From NCBI RefSeq assembly GCF_004803895.1, contig NZ_CP021978.1, forward strand, positions 5,766,001 to 5,830,000: a stretch of 64,000 nt of DNA, given 5' to 3'. This document shows positions 1 to 9,625 of this stretch, piece after piece. The translations under genes were made by a program, and so were the position numbers. The notes under the pieces are model-generated. The model did not search any database. It was not told the DNA's origin and saw only the letters and a list, made by a program, of their open reading frames with translations. This DNA is from Streptomyces hawaiiensis. Lineage in GTDB: Bacteria; Actinomycetota; Actinomycetes; Streptomycetales; Streptomycetaceae. Each line of letters starts with the position of its first letter. The first letter of the stretch is position 1.

Positions 1-2781
1 GCCGTTCTCGCCCGCAGCCGTGAACTGGGCCTCGGCCCCGGTGCCCTGGACGCCTTCGCCCGCCGTACGGGACGGCCCGACTGGCGAGCCGCGGCCGCCT
101 TCCTCGCCGAGTACCTGGACGTGCTCGACCTGCAGGGCGTGATCGACTACGCGGAACTCGTCCACCGCGCGGTGCTCCTCGCCCGCCGCCCCGAGGTCGC
201 GGCGTGGCTCGCCGCCCGGTACGACGCCGTCTACGTCGACGAGTACCAGGACACGGATCCCGCTCAGGTACGGCTGCTGGACGCCCTGGCCGGCGGCGGC
301 CGCACGCTCGTGGCCTTCGGCGACCCCGACCAGTCGATCTACACGTTCCGCGGGGCCGACGTGAACGGCATCCTGGAATTCCCGCACGCCTTCCCGCGCG
401 CGGACGGCCGCCCGGCGCCCGTCTCCGTGCTGCGCACGTCCCGCCGCTCCGGGGCCGGCCTGCTGGCCGCCACCCGGCTGCTCACCCAGCGCATGCCCCT
501 GACCCGACTGCCCGCCGAGAAGGTGCGCGCCCATCGGGAACTCGCCCCCGTACGGGACGGCGGCCGCGTCGAGGCGTACACGTACCCGACGTCCGGGACG
601 GAGATGGACAACATCGCCGACATCCTCCGCAGGGCCCACCTGGAGGACGGCGTCCCGTGGAGCGACATGGCCGTCCTGGTGCGCGCCGGCTCCCGCACCA
701 TCCCCACGGTCCGCCGCGCCCTCACGGCGGCGGGCGTCCCCGTCGACGTCGACGGGGACGACATGCCGCTGCGGCACGAACCGGCGGTGGCGCCGCTGCT
801 GACGGCGTTGCGGGCGGTGGCCGCGGCGGAGGCGGGATCTGCTGAGCCTCAGGACGCCGAGGGGGACCCCGCCTCCGAGGACGCCCCTTCCACGCGGCAC
901 GACACCTGCTGGCTCGACACCGAAACCGCCCTCACCCTCCTGACCTCCCCCCTCGCGAGCATGGACGCCGCCGACCTGCGCCGCCTCGGCCGCGCCCTGC
1001 GCGACGAGGAGCGGGCCGCCGGCAACCCGTTGCCGGCGCCCTCCGACGTGCTGCTCGCGCAGGCGCTCGCCGAGCCGGAGCGCCTCGCCGTGCACGACCC
1101 CACGTACGCGCGTGGCGCCCAGCGCCTCGGCGCGCTGCTGCGCAAGGCCCGCGAACGCCTGGCCGGCGGCGGTACGGCCGAGGAGGCGCTGTGGGACCTG
1201 TGGGAGGGCACACCGTGGCCCACGCGGCTGGAGCGGGCAGCCCGCCGGGGCGGCGCCGCCGGGCGCAACGCGGACCGCGACCTGGACGCCGTCTGCGCCC
1301 TGTTCGCCACCGCGGCCCGCGCCGAGGAGCGAACCGGCGGCCGGGGCACCCTGAACTTCCTGGAGGAGATCGACGCCGAGGACATCGCCGCCGACACCCT
1401 CACCCGGCGTGCCGTACGCCCCGACGCCGTCCGCCTGATGACCGCGCACCGCTCCAAGGGCCTGGAGTGGCGCCTCGTGGTCGTCGCGGGAGTCCAGGAG
1501 GGCCTGTGGCCGGACCTGCGCCGCCGCGGCTCCCTCCTGGAGGCCGACCGCATCGGCCGCGACGGACTCGCCGAACCCCTCACCCCCGGTGCGCTGCTCG
1601 CCGAGGAGCGCCGCCTGTTCTACGTGGCCGCCACGCGCGCGCGTGAGCGCCTCGTCGTCACCGCGGTCAAGGCCCCCGCCGACGACGGGGACCAGCCCTC
1701 CCGCTTCCTGACCGAACTCGGCGTCGAACCCAAGGACGTCACGGGACGCCCCCGCCGCCCGCTGTCCGTCGCCGCACTCGTCGCCGAACTGCGCGCCACC
1801 ACGGTCGACCCGCGCGTCTCCGAGGCCCTCCGGGAGGCCGCCGCCCACCGCCTGGCCCGGCTCGCCGCCCTCGCCGACGAGGACGGCCGCCCCCTGGTGC
1901 CGTCCGCGCACCCCTACCGCTGGTGGGGCATGTTCGAGCCGACCGAGTCCAAGGTGCCGCTGCGCGACCGCGACCAGCCCGTCGTGCTCTCCGGCAGCGC
2001 CCTCGACCAGCTGGCCAACACCTGTGCCCTGCAGTGGTTCCTGGGCCGAGAGGTCAAGGCCGACGCCCCCGCGACCGCCGCCCAGGGCTTCGGCAACGTG
2101 GTCCACGTCCTCGCCGACGAGGTCGCCTCCGGGCACACCCCGGCCGACCTCGGCGTCCTCATGGAACGCCTCGACTCCGTGTGGAACGCGCTGGCCTTCG
2201 ACGCGCCATGGAAGTCGGCCCAGGAGAAGGACAACGCGCGCGTGGCGCTCGAACGGTTCCTGCAGTGGCACGTCATGAACCGCACCGGACGTACCCCGGT
2301 GGCCAGCGAGCACGACTTCGACGTCACCCTCGAAGCGGGCGACTACCGCGTGCGCATCCGCGGCCAGATGGACCGGGTCGAGGCGGACGGTGACGGCCGC
2401 GCCTACGTGGTCGACTTCAAGACCGGCAAGCAGGCGCCGAGTTCCAAAGAGGTGGAGCGCCACCCGCAGCTCGCCGTCTACCAGCTGGCCGTCCGCGAGG
2501 GCGCCGTCGACGAGGCCTTCGACGGTGTACGCCCCGAGCCGGGCGGCGCCGAACTCGTCCACCTCCGGCAGGGGGCGGCCAAGCGCGACGGCGGCGAGAG
2601 CCTGCCCAAGGTGCAGGCCCAGGAGCCGCTGGAGGGGGAGTGGGTCGGTGACCTGCTGGCCACCGCCGCCGGCAAGGTCCTCGACGAACGGTTCACACCG
2701 ACCGCCGGGCAGCACTGCACGCACTGCGCGTTCCGGGCCTCGTGCAGCGCCCGGCAGGAGGGGCGTCACGTCGTCGAGTGA
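1..2781 (+). CDS. adnB: AdnB-like UvrD-family helicase-nuclease, 5' end missing
   Basis: The frame is open from the first base, so the N-terminus (including Walker A) lies outside the window. Superfamily 1 motifs are visible: VDEYQDTDPAQ (motif II), GDPDQSIYTFRG (III), TAHRSKGLEW (V) and VAATRARERL (VI). The C-terminus is a RecB/AddB-type PD-(D/E)xK nuclease ending in a VVDFKTGK strand. Four cysteines (one in NTCALQWF near base 2023, three in the terminal CTHCAFRASC segment) match the iron-sulfur staple of AddB-type nucleases. It is followed by a second helicase-nuclease, the arrangement of mycobacterial AdnB-AdnA, a heterodimeric motor-nuclease that resects double-strand breaks. Assignment to the B subunit rests on gene order and the Fe-S cysteines. 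Confidence 0.88.
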   Translation, partial: AVLARSRELGLGPGALDAFARRTGRPDWRAAAAFLAEYLDVLDLQGVIDYAELVHRAVLLARRPEVAAWLAARYDAVYVDEYQDTDPAQVRLLDALAGGGRTLVAFGDPDQSIYTFRGADVNGILEFPHAFPRADGRPAPVSVLRTSRRSGAGLLAATRLLTQRMPLTRLPAEKVRAHRELAPVRDGGRVEAYTYPTSGTEMDNIADILRRAHLEDGVPWSDMAVLVRAGSRTIPTVRRALTAAGVPVDVDGDDMPLRHEPAVAPLLTALRAVAAAEAGSAEPQDAEGDPASEDAPSTRHDTCWLDTETALTLLTSPLASMDAADLRRLGRALRDEERAAGNPLPAPSDVLLAQALAEPERLAVHDPTYARGAQRLGALLRKARERLAGGGTAEEALWDLWEGTPWPTRLERAARRGGAAGRNADRDLDAVCALFATAARAEERTGGRGTLNFLEEIDAEDIAADTLTRRAVRPDAVRLMTAHRSKGLEWRLVVVAGVQEGLWPDLRRRGSLLEADRIGRDGLAEPLTPGALLAEERRLFYVAATRARERLVVTAVKAPADDGDQPSRFLTELGVEPKDVTGRPRRPLSVAALVAELRATTVDPRVSEALREAAAHRLARLAALADEDGRPLVPSAHPYRWWGMFEPTESKVPLRDRDQPVVLSGSALDQLANTCALQWFLGREVKADAPATAAQGFGNVVHVLADEVASGHTPADLGVLMERLDSVWNALAFDAPWKSAQEKDNARVALERFLQWHVMNRTGRTPVASEHDFDVTLEAGDYRVRIRGQMDRVEADGDGRAYVVDFKTGKQAPSSKEVERHPQLAVYQLAVREGAVDEAFDGVRPEPGGAELVHLRQGAAKRDGGESLPKVQAQEPLEGEWVGDLLATAAGKVLDERFTPTAGQHCTHCAFRASCSARQEGRHVVE

Positions 2782-2871
2782 GGTATCGCACCACGTGTGC
2801 TGACCTGCGCTTCTTCCTGCCCGGTGGCCGATCCGGCCACCACTGTCAGTGCCCGCAGCTAGCCTTTCGAT

Positions 2872-5800
2872 GTGCCCGCCCGTATCACTGATCCCGAACA
2901 GCTCAAAGAGCTCCTCGGCATCCCCTTCACCCCGGAGCAGACGGCCTGCATCACCGCGCCGCCCGCCCCGCAGGTGATCGTGGCCGGAGCCGGCTCGGGC
3001 AAGACGACGGTGATGGCGGCACGCGTGGTGTGGCTGGTCGGCACCGGCCAGGTCGCCCCCGAGCAGGTGCTCGGCCTCACCTTCACCAACAAGGCCGCCG
3101 CCGAACTCGCCGAGCGTGTGCGCAAGGCACTGGTCAGGGCCGGCGTCACCGACCCGGACGCCATCGACCCGGACAACCCGCCGGGCGAGCCGGTGATCTC
3201 CACGTACCACGCCTTCGCGGGCCGCCTGCTGACCGACCACGGCCTGCGCATCGGGCTGGAGCCCACGTCCCGGCTGCTCGCCGACGCCACCCGCTTCCAG
3301 CTCGCCGCGCGGGTCCTGCGTGAGGCCCCGGGGCCTTTCCCGGCCCTGACCCGTTCCTTCCCGGACCTGGTCGGCGACCTCCTCGCCCTCGACGCCGAAC
3401 TCGCCGAGCACCTCGTACGCCCGGAGGCCCTGCGCGCGTACGACGCCGAACTGCTGCTGACCCTGCGGGGCGCCAAGCTCAGCAACGCCGACCTGCGCAA
3501 GGTCCCCGACGCGGCCGCCGCCCGGCGTGAACTCGCCGAGCTGGTCACCCGCTACCGGGCCGCCAAGCGCGAGCGGGACCTGCTCGACTTCGGCGACCAG
3601 ATCGCCCTGTCGTCCCGGCTCGCCGGGATCCCCGAGGTGGGCCACGCCCTGCGCGACGAGTTCCGGGTCGTCCTGCTCGACGAGTACCAGGACACGTCGG
3701 TCGCCCAACGCGTCCTCCTGGCAGGCCTGTTCGGCGAGGGCACCGGCCACCCGGTCACCGCCGTCGGCGACCCGTGCCAGGCGATCTACGGCTGGCGCGG
3801 CGCCTCCGTCGCCAACCTCGACGACTTCCCCGAGCACTTCGCCCACGCCGACGGCCGCCCCGCGACCCGCCAGGCCCTCAGCGAGAACCGCCGCAGCGGC
3901 GGCCGCCTCCTCGACCTCGCCAACGACCTCGCGGAGCCCCTGCGCGCCCTCCATGCGGGCGTGGAGGCCCTCCGCCCGGCCCCCGGTGCCGAACGCGACG
4001 GCATGGTCCGTTGCGCCCTGCTGCGCACCCACGCCGAGGAGATCGACTGGGCCGCCGACTCCGTCGCCCACCTCGTCCGCACCGGGCCGGCACCCGGAGA
4101 GATCGCCGTCCTGTGCCGGACGGCGACCGACTTCGCCGAGATCCAGGGCGCGCTGGTCGCCCGGGACATCCCGGTGGAGGTCGTCGGCCTGTCCGGGCTT
4201 CTGCACCTGCCCGAGATCGCCGACCTCGTCGCCGTCTGCGAGGTTCTCCAGGACCCGGGCGCCAACGCCTCCCTGGTACGGCTGCTGACCGGCCCGCGCT
4301 GGCGCATCGGCCCGCGCGACCTCGCCCTGCTGGGGCGGCGCGCCCGGCTCCTCGTGGCCCACACGCGCGTGGCGGACGACGACGACCAGGACCGCCGCCT
4401 CGCCGAGGCCGTCGAGGGGGTCGACCCGTCCGAGGTGATCTCCCTCGCGGACGCCCTCGACACGTTCCTGGAGACGCCGCTGGACGGCCGCGGCGACGAC
4501 GACGGACTGCCGTTCTCGCCCGACGCGCGTGTGCGCTTCGCCCGGCTGGCCACCGAACTGCGCGAGCTGCGCCGCTCCCTGGCCGACCCGCTGATGGACG
4601 TCCTGCACCGCGTCCTCGCCGTCACCGGCCTGGAGGTGGAGCTGTCGGCGTCGCCACACGCTCTGGCCGCCCGCCGCCGCGAAACCCTGTCCAACTTCCT
4701 GGACGTCGCCGCCTCCTTCGCCGCCGGCGACAACGAGGCGACTCTGCTCGCCTTCCTCGGCTTCCTGCGCACCGCCGCCCAGTACGAGAAGGGGCTCGAC
4801 AACGCCCTGCCGGGTGGCGAGAACACCGTCAAGGTGCTGACCGCCCACAAGTCCAAGGGCCTGGAGTGGGACGTCGTCGTCGTCCCCGGCCTGGTCACCG
4901 GCACCTTCCCCAGCGGCCAGGGCCGCGAGAAGTGGACCTCCCAGGGCAAGGTCCTGCCGCACGAGCTGCGCGGCGACGCCGACACCCTGCCCGACGTGGC
5001 GTCCTGGGACGCCAAGGGCCTGAAGGCCTTCCATGAAGCCATGAAGGACCACCAGCACACCGAGGAACTCCGCCTCGGCTACGTCACCTTCACCCGCCCC
5101 CGCTCCCTCCTCCTGGGCTCCGGCCACTGGTGGGGGCCCACCCAGAAGAAGCGCCGCGGACCGTCCGCGTTCCTCCAGGCCCTCCACGAGCACTGCGAGG
5201 CCGGGTACGGCGAGATCGAGGCCTGGGCGGACGAACCCGCCGACGACGAGGAGAACCCGGCCCTGCACCAGGCGACGGCCGACCAGGTGTGGCCGCTGCC
5301 CCTGGACGAGGCAGCCCTGGCCCGCCGCCGGGCGGCCGCCGAGACCGTCCTGGCCCACCTGCAGGACCTCGCGTCCCACGACCACGGGCACCCCGCGGCC
5401 GCGCACGACCCGGGCGCCCTCGACGACCCGGAGTGGCCGCCGCCCCCCGAGGACGACGAGCCTCTTTATGAGGAGCCTCCCTACGACGAACCGGACCCCT
5501 TCGAAGAGGCCGTCTTCGAAGAGGACCCCTTCCAGGACGCCTCCAGGGAAGACCCGGCGGACGGGGACGCCCGGCCCACCGTCCCCCACCAGGCGGCCCC
5601 ACCGGAGCCCCCGGCCGCCCGCCCCCGCCCCAGGGCCCCCGAGCAGCCTGGTCCCCGGGGCCGGGAACACCCGCGCCTCACCCCGGAGGAAGCCCGCACC
5701 CTCGCCTCCTGGGACCGTGACCTCGACGCCCTCACCGGCGAGCTCCTGCGCGCCCGCGACAGCGTCACCGACGTTCCCCTCCCGGTGTCGCTCTCGGCGT

Positions 5801-6474
5801 CCCAGCTGCTGCGCCTGGCCGCCGACCCGGACGGCTTCGCCCAGGAGCTCGCCCGGCCCATGCCCCGCCCGCCCCAGCCCGCGGCCCGACGGGGCACCCG
5901 CTTCCACGCCTGGGTCGAGGCCCGCTTCGAAGCGCTCACGCTGCCCATGCTGGAGCCGGAGGAACTGCCCGGCAGCGAGGCCGAGATCGCCGACGAACGG
6001 GACCTGGAGGCCCTCAAGGACGCCTTCGAGCGCACCGAGTACGCGCACCGCACGCCCCACCGGGTGGAGGCCCCCTTCCAGCTCGCGATCGCCGGCCGCA
6101 TCGTCCGGGGCCGCATCGACGCCGTCTACAAGGAGGGCGACGGGGAGGACGCGACGTACGAGATCGTCGACTGGAAGACCAACCGCTCCCGCACCGCCGA
6201 CCCGCTCCAGCTCGCCGTCTACCGCCTGGCCTGGGCCGAGCAGCAGGGCGTGCCCCCGGAGTCGGTCACGGCCGCGTTCCTGTACGTGCGCAGCGGGGAG
6301 GTCGTACGCCCCGAGGAGCTCCTGGACCGCGCCGCCCTGGAGCGGCTGCTGCTGGAGGATCCACCCGGCGGGGAGGCCGGTTCGGACACGGGGGCGCAGT
6401 CGGGCGGGCGCACGCGCACGAGTGCGGGGCCTGGTGAGGAACCGCACTCCGAGGACGTCAGTGCGGGCCGATAG
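2872..6474 (+). CDS. adnA: AdnA-like UvrD-family helicase-nuclease
   Basis: This protein of 1200 residues has a complete SF1A helicase: Walker A AGAGSGKTT (about residue 41), LLDEYQDTSVAQ, GDPCQAIYGWRG, TAHKSKGLEWDVVVV and YVTFTRPRSLL. A RecB-like nuclease occupies about residues 1000-1150, with the TRFHAWVEARF histidine motif and IVDWKTNRS catalytic strand; it lacks the Fe-S cysteines of its upstream partner. Between motor and nuclease (about residues 840-940) is a very acidic, proline-rich insertion. The GTG start is chosen because it begins the conserved N-terminus 30 residues before Walker A. It probably forms a dimer with the preceding product for recombinational break repair. Confidence 0.9.
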   Translation: MPARITDPEQLKELLGIPFTPEQTACITAPPAPQVIVAGAGSGKTTVMAARVVWLVGTGQVAPEQVLGLTFTNKAAAELAERVRKALVRAGVTDPDAIDPDNPPGEPVISTYHAFAGRLLTDHGLRIGLEPTSRLLADATRFQLAARVLREAPGPFPALTRSFPDLVGDLLALDAELAEHLVRPEALRAYDAELLLTLRGAKLSNADLRKVPDAAAARRELAELVTRYRAAKRERDLLDFGDQIALSSRLAGIPEVGHALRDEFRVVLLDEYQDTSVAQRVLLAGLFGEGTGHPVTAVGDPCQAIYGWRGASVANLDDFPEHFAHADGRPATRQALSENRRSGGRLLDLANDLAEPLRALHAGVEALRPAPGAERDGMVRCALLRTHAEEIDWAADSVAHLVRTGPAPGEIAVLCRTATDFAEIQGALVARDIPVEVVGLSGLLHLPEIADLVAVCEVLQDPGANASLVRLLTGPRWRIGPRDLALLGRRARLLVAHTRVADDDDQDRRLAEAVEGVDPSEVISLADALDTFLETPLDGRGDDDGLPFSPDARVRFARLATELRELRRSLADPLMDVLHRVLAVTGLEVELSASPHALAARRRETLSNFLDVAASFAAGDNEATLLAFLGFLRTAAQYEKGLDNALPGGENTVKVLTAHKSKGLEWDVVVVPGLVTGTFPSGQGREKWTSQGKVLPHELRGDADTLPDVASWDAKGLKAFHEAMKDHQHTEELRLGYVTFTRPRSLLLGSGHWWGPTQKKRRGPSAFLQALHEHCEAGYGEIEAWADEPADDEENPALHQATADQVWPLPLDEAALARRRAAAETVLAHLQDLASHDHGHPAAAHDPGALDDPEWPPPPEDDEPLYEEPPYDEPDPFEEAVFEEDPFQDASREDPADGDARPTVPHQAAPPEPPAARPRPRAPEQPGPRGREHPRLTPEEARTLASWDRDLDALTGELLRARDSVTDVPLPVSLSASQLLRLAADPDGFAQELARPMPRPPQPAARRGTRFHAWVEARFEALTLPMLEPEELPGSEAEIADERDLEALKDAFERTEYAHRTPHRVEAPFQLAIAGRIVRGRIDAVYKEGDGEDATYEIVDWKTNRSRTADPLQLAVYRLAWAEQQGVPPESVTAAFLYVRSGEVVRPEELLDRAALERLLLEDPPGGEAGSDTGAQSGGRTRTSAGPGEEPHSEDVSAGR

Positions 6475-6484
6475 GCTCGTGACC

Positions 6485-7888
6485 ATGAGCCAGACCCCGG
6501 ACAGCGTCGTCCGTACGTACATCCAGCAGCACCGCGCCGCCTTCCTCGACGACCTCGCCGAGTGGCTGCGCATCCCGTCGGTGTCGGCCCAGCCCGACCA
6601 CGCGCCCGACGTACGACGCAGCGCCGACTGGCTCGCCGCCAAGCTGACGGAGACCGGCTTCCCCACGGCCGAGATCTGGCCGACGCCGGGCGCGCCCGCC
6701 GTCTTCGCCGAGTGGCCCTGTGACGACCCGCAGGCGCCCACGGTGCTGGTCTACGGCCACCACGACGTGCAGCCCGCCGCCCGGGAGGACGGCTGGGACA
6801 GCGAGCCCTTCGAGCCGGTCCTGCGTGACAACCGCCTCTACGCGCGCGGGGCGGCCGACGACAAGGGCCAGGTGTTCTTCCACACCCTCGGCGTCCGCGC
6901 CCACCTCGCCGCCACCGGCCGCACCACACCGGCCGTGCACCTGAAGCTGCTGATCGAGGGCGAGGAGGAGTCCGGCTCGCCGCACTTCCGGGCCCTGGTC
7001 GAGCAGCGGGCCGAGCGGCTCGCCGCCGACGCCGTGATCGTCTCCGACACCGGCATGTGGTCCGAGGACACCCCCACGGTGTGCACCGGCATGCGCGGCC
7101 TCGCCGAGTGCGAGATACGCCTGTACGGTCCCGACCAGGACATCCACTCCGGTTCCTTCGGCGGCGCGGTGCCCAACCCGGCGACGGCCGCCGCCCGCCT
7201 GGTCGCCGCCCTGCACGACGAGCACGCGCGCGTGGCGATCCCGGGCTTCTACGACGGCGTGGTCGAACTCACCGACCGTGAGCGTGAGCTCCTCGCCGAG
7301 CTGCCCTTCGACGAGCAGCAGTGGCTGCGCACGGCCAAGTCGTACGCCACCGAGGGAGAGGCCGGCTACACCACCCTGGAGCGGATCTGGGCCCGCCCCA
7401 CCGCGGAGGTCAACGGCATCGGCGGTGGCTACCAGGGCCCCGGCAGCAAGACGATCGTCCCGTCCTCCGCCCTGGTGAAGCTGTCCTTCCGCCTGGTGGC
7501 GGGCCAGGACCCCGGCCAGGTGGAAAAGGCCGTCCGGGCCTGGGCCGAGCAGCAGGTGTCGCCCGGGATCCGCTGCGACATCACATTCAGCGGGGCCACG
7601 CGCCCGTGCCTGACGCCGCTGGACCACCCGGCCCTCCGGTCGGTCACCCGCGCCATGGGCCGGGCCTTCGAGAAGCCGGTCCGCTTCACGCGCGAGGGCG
7701 GCTCCGGACCGGCGGCGGACCTCCAGGACGTCCTCGGCGCCCCTGTGCTGTTCCTGGGTATCTCCGTCCCCTCGGACGGCTGGCACGCCCCGAACGAGAA
7801 AGTCGAACTCGACCTGCTCCTCAAGGGCGTCGAGACCACCGCGTACCTGTGGGGTGACCTCGCCGAGAACTGGTGCCATGCGCCCTGA
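6485..7888 (+). CDS. M20-family dipeptidase/carboxypeptidase
   Basis: A 467-residue zinc peptidase of the M20 family (CNDP/PepV-like dipeptidases). Visible metal-site motifs are VYGHHDVQP, RGAADDKGQ and LIEGEEESGS; GGSGPAADLQ and a late SDGWHAPNE histidine motif complete the family pattern. It probably hydrolyses dipeptides or related amidated amino acids in the cytoplasm; no signal peptide is seen. The ATG lies 11 bases after the adnA stop, so it may be co-transcribed with the adn genes although no functional link is evident. Confidence 0.9.
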   Translation: MSQTPDSVVRTYIQQHRAAFLDDLAEWLRIPSVSAQPDHAPDVRRSADWLAAKLTETGFPTAEIWPTPGAPAVFAEWPCDDPQAPTVLVYGHHDVQPAAREDGWDSEPFEPVLRDNRLYARGAADDKGQVFFHTLGVRAHLAATGRTTPAVHLKLLIEGEEESGSPHFRALVEQRAERLAADAVIVSDTGMWSEDTPTVCTGMRGLAECEIRLYGPDQDIHSGSFGGAVPNPATAAARLVAALHDEHARVAIPGFYDGVVELTDRERELLAELPFDEQQWLRTAKSYATEGEAGYTTLERIWARPTAEVNGIGGGYQGPGSKTIVPSSALVKLSFRLVAGQDPGQVEKAVRAWAEQQVSPGIRCDITFSGATRPCLTPLDHPALRSVTRAMGRAFEKPVRFTREGGSGPAADLQDVLGAPVLFLGISVPSDGWHAPNEKVELDLLLKGVETTAYLWGDLAENWCHAP

Positions 7889-8047
7889 GCGTCCCGTTCC
7901 GTCCGGACCGGCCGCACGCGGGGGGCACACTGGAAGCGCCGCCGCCCCACCCCCCCCGAGCCCGCCGGACCCGGCCGGCCTCCCGCCGTACGTCCCGCTG
8001 AACCGCCCGCCGAACCCGACTGTTCCACCGGGGAGTTGGAAGCACCC

Positions 8048-8992
8048 GTGACCACCTGGACCGACCCCAACGCCGACCGTCCCATCTCGCTCACCGCCCC
8101 GAGCGGCATCGACCGGGCCGCCCACCACCGGCTCGACGAGGCCTGGCTCGCGGCGGCGTGGAGCCACCCCACGACGCGCTGCTTCGTGGTCTCCGGCGGA
8201 CAGGTCCTCATCGACGAGACGGCGGACGGGCACACCGAACTCGTCATGACCCCCTCCTTCGAGGCCCCCCTCACCGAGGCGCACCGCTACTTCCTCGGCA
8301 TCGACGAGGACGGCGTCAGCTACTTCGCCCTCCAGAAGGACTCGCTGCCCGGGCGCATGGACCAGTCCGCGCGCCCGGCGGGCCTGCGCGAGGCGGGCGC
8401 GCTGCTGTCCGCCCGTGACGTGGGCCTGATGGTGCACGCGGTGGGCCTGGAGAACTGGCAGCGCACGCACCGCTTCTGCTCGCGCTGCGGCGAGCGCACC
8501 ATCATCGCCGCCGCCGGACACATCCGCCGCTGCCAGGCCTGCGGCGCGGAGCACTACCCGCGCACGGACCCCGCCGTGATCATGGCCGTGACCGACGAGG
8601 ACGACCGCATCCTGCTCGGCCGCCAGGTCCACTGGCCCGAGGGCCGCTTCTCGACGCTGGCCGGTTTCGTCGAGCCCGGCGAGTCCATCGAGCAGTCGGT
8701 GCGCCGTGAGGTCCACGAGGAGGTCGGCATCAGCGTCGGCCAGGTCGAGTACGTCGCCAGCCAGCCCTGGCCCTTCCCCTCCAGCCTCATGCTGGGCTTC
8801 CTGGCCCGCGCCACCTCCACCGAGATCGAGGTCGACGGCGACGAGATCCACGAGGCCCGCTGGTTCTCCCGCGACGAGTTGGGCGCGGCGTTCGAGTCCG
8901 GCGAAATGCTCCCGCCCTACGGCATCTCGATCGCGGCCCGCCTGATCGAGCTCTGGTACGGCAAGCCGCTCCCGACGCGGAGTGCCGCCTGA
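8048..8992 (+). CDS. nudC: NudC, NAD+ diphosphatase / RNA deNADding Nudix hydrolase
   Basis: NudC hydrolyses NADH to NMNH and AMP and removes NAD caps from RNA 5' ends. Seen here: a four-cysteine zinc ribbon (CSRCG and CQACG), a textbook Nudix box from GFVEPGE to REVHEEVGI, and the NudC-specific SQPWPFPSS motif directly after it. GTG 8048 is preferred over a TTG 12 bases upstream because GGAAG sits five bases in front of it. The protein is 314 residues, the usual size. Its position next to mrx and uvrD2 matches the conserved actinobacterial order. Confidence 0.95.
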   Translation: MTTWTDPNADRPISLTAPSGIDRAAHHRLDEAWLAAAWSHPTTRCFVVSGGQVLIDETADGHTELVMTPSFEAPLTEAHRYFLGIDEDGVSYFALQKDSLPGRMDQSARPAGLREAGALLSARDVGLMVHAVGLENWQRTHRFCSRCGERTIIAAAGHIRRCQACGAEHYPRTDPAVIMAVTDEDDRILLGRQVHWPEGRFSTLAGFVEPGESIEQSVRREVHEEVGISVGQVEYVASQPWPFPSSLMLGFLARATSTEIEVDGDEIHEARWFSRDELGAAFESGEMLPPYGISIAARLIELWYGKPLPTRSAA

Positions 8993-9144
8993 CGGCGGCG
9001 ACGCCCCGTACCGGAACCACAAGTTCCCTCACCGTCCGGCGGTGCCGGCCGCCGTTCCTGAAGGCCGATCGTCGGCATGGCCGTCAACCGGACACCCGTG
9101 GACTGGCTCATCGGCACTAGGTCGTGGTGTGGGACAGACCACGA

Positions 9145-9180
9145 GAAGGCGGCTCCTGAGCTGCCTCAGGAGCCGCCTTC
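9145..9180. terminator. Bidirectional hairpin between convergent nudC and mrx
   Basis: A perfect 16-bp stem (GAAGGCGGCTCCTGAG paired with its complement) around a CTGC loop lies between the convergent nudC and mrx genes. It has no long U tract, as is common for Streptomyces terminators. Confidence 0.8.
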
Positions 9181-9199
9181 CCCGCCAAGCGCACGGCGA

Positions 9200-9442
9200 C
9201 TAGGCGCCGATCTTCTGCTTCACCTGAGCCAGCGAGGGGTTCGTGAGCGTCGAGCCGTCTGGGAAGAGGACGGTGGGCACCGTCTGGTTTCCGCCATTCG
9301 CCTTCTCCACGAACGCGGCGGACTCCGGGTCCTGCTCGATGTTGATCTCGGTGTACGCGATGCCCTCGCGGTCCATCTGGCTCTTCAGCCGGCGGCAGTA
9401 GCCGCACCACGTGGTGCTGTACATCGTCACAGTGCCCAGCAT
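9200..9442 (-). CDS. mrx1: Mycoredoxin (glutaredoxin-fold mycothiol-dependent reductase)
   Basis: An 80-residue glutaredoxin-like protein with the active site TTWCGYCRR (Cys13, Cys16) and the substrate-site TVPTV segment. Mycoredoxins use mycothiol to reduce mixed disulfides in actinobacteria. It is divergent from uvrD2 and convergent with nudC, as in mycobacteria. A consensus sigma-R promoter lies about 50 bases upstream (9491-9517), so disulfide stress should induce it, which agrees with mrx being a known SigR-regulon function. Confidence 0.94.
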   Translation of the reverse strand: MLGTVTMYSTTWCGYCRRLKSQMDREGIAYTEINIEQDPESAAFVEKANGGNQTVPTVLFPDGSTLTNPSLAQVKQKIGA

Positions 9443-9490
9443 GTCTCTCGTGCTCCTTCGGTGGCTCGGGGCGGGTGGTCGCAGTGGTGG

Positions 9491-9517
9491 AACGTATGTG
9501 AAAGGTCCACCATTCCC
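9491..9517 (-). promoter_or_regulatory. Sigma-R (SigR) promoter of mrx
   Basis: Read on the minus strand, GGGAAT is followed by exactly 18 bases and then GTT, the SigR consensus (GGAAT-N18/19-GTT). The start codon of mrx is about 50 bases downstream. The same motif and spacing occur in front of sigR at 57232. Confidence 0.88.
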
Positions 9518-9625
9518 GCTCTCCGGGCGTGGCCCGACGTGACGCCTGCCGCATTGGTACGACTATCAGTGCGTGCCTGTGGGCAACCGGCACAGCCGTC
9601 TCCCGCGACCTGGCAGCATGGCCGT

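Noticed and set aside
6458..9022. Minus-strand frame of 854 codons across the M20 and nudC genes
   Set aside because: It runs through two recognised genes and their spacer; a composition artefact of high GC.
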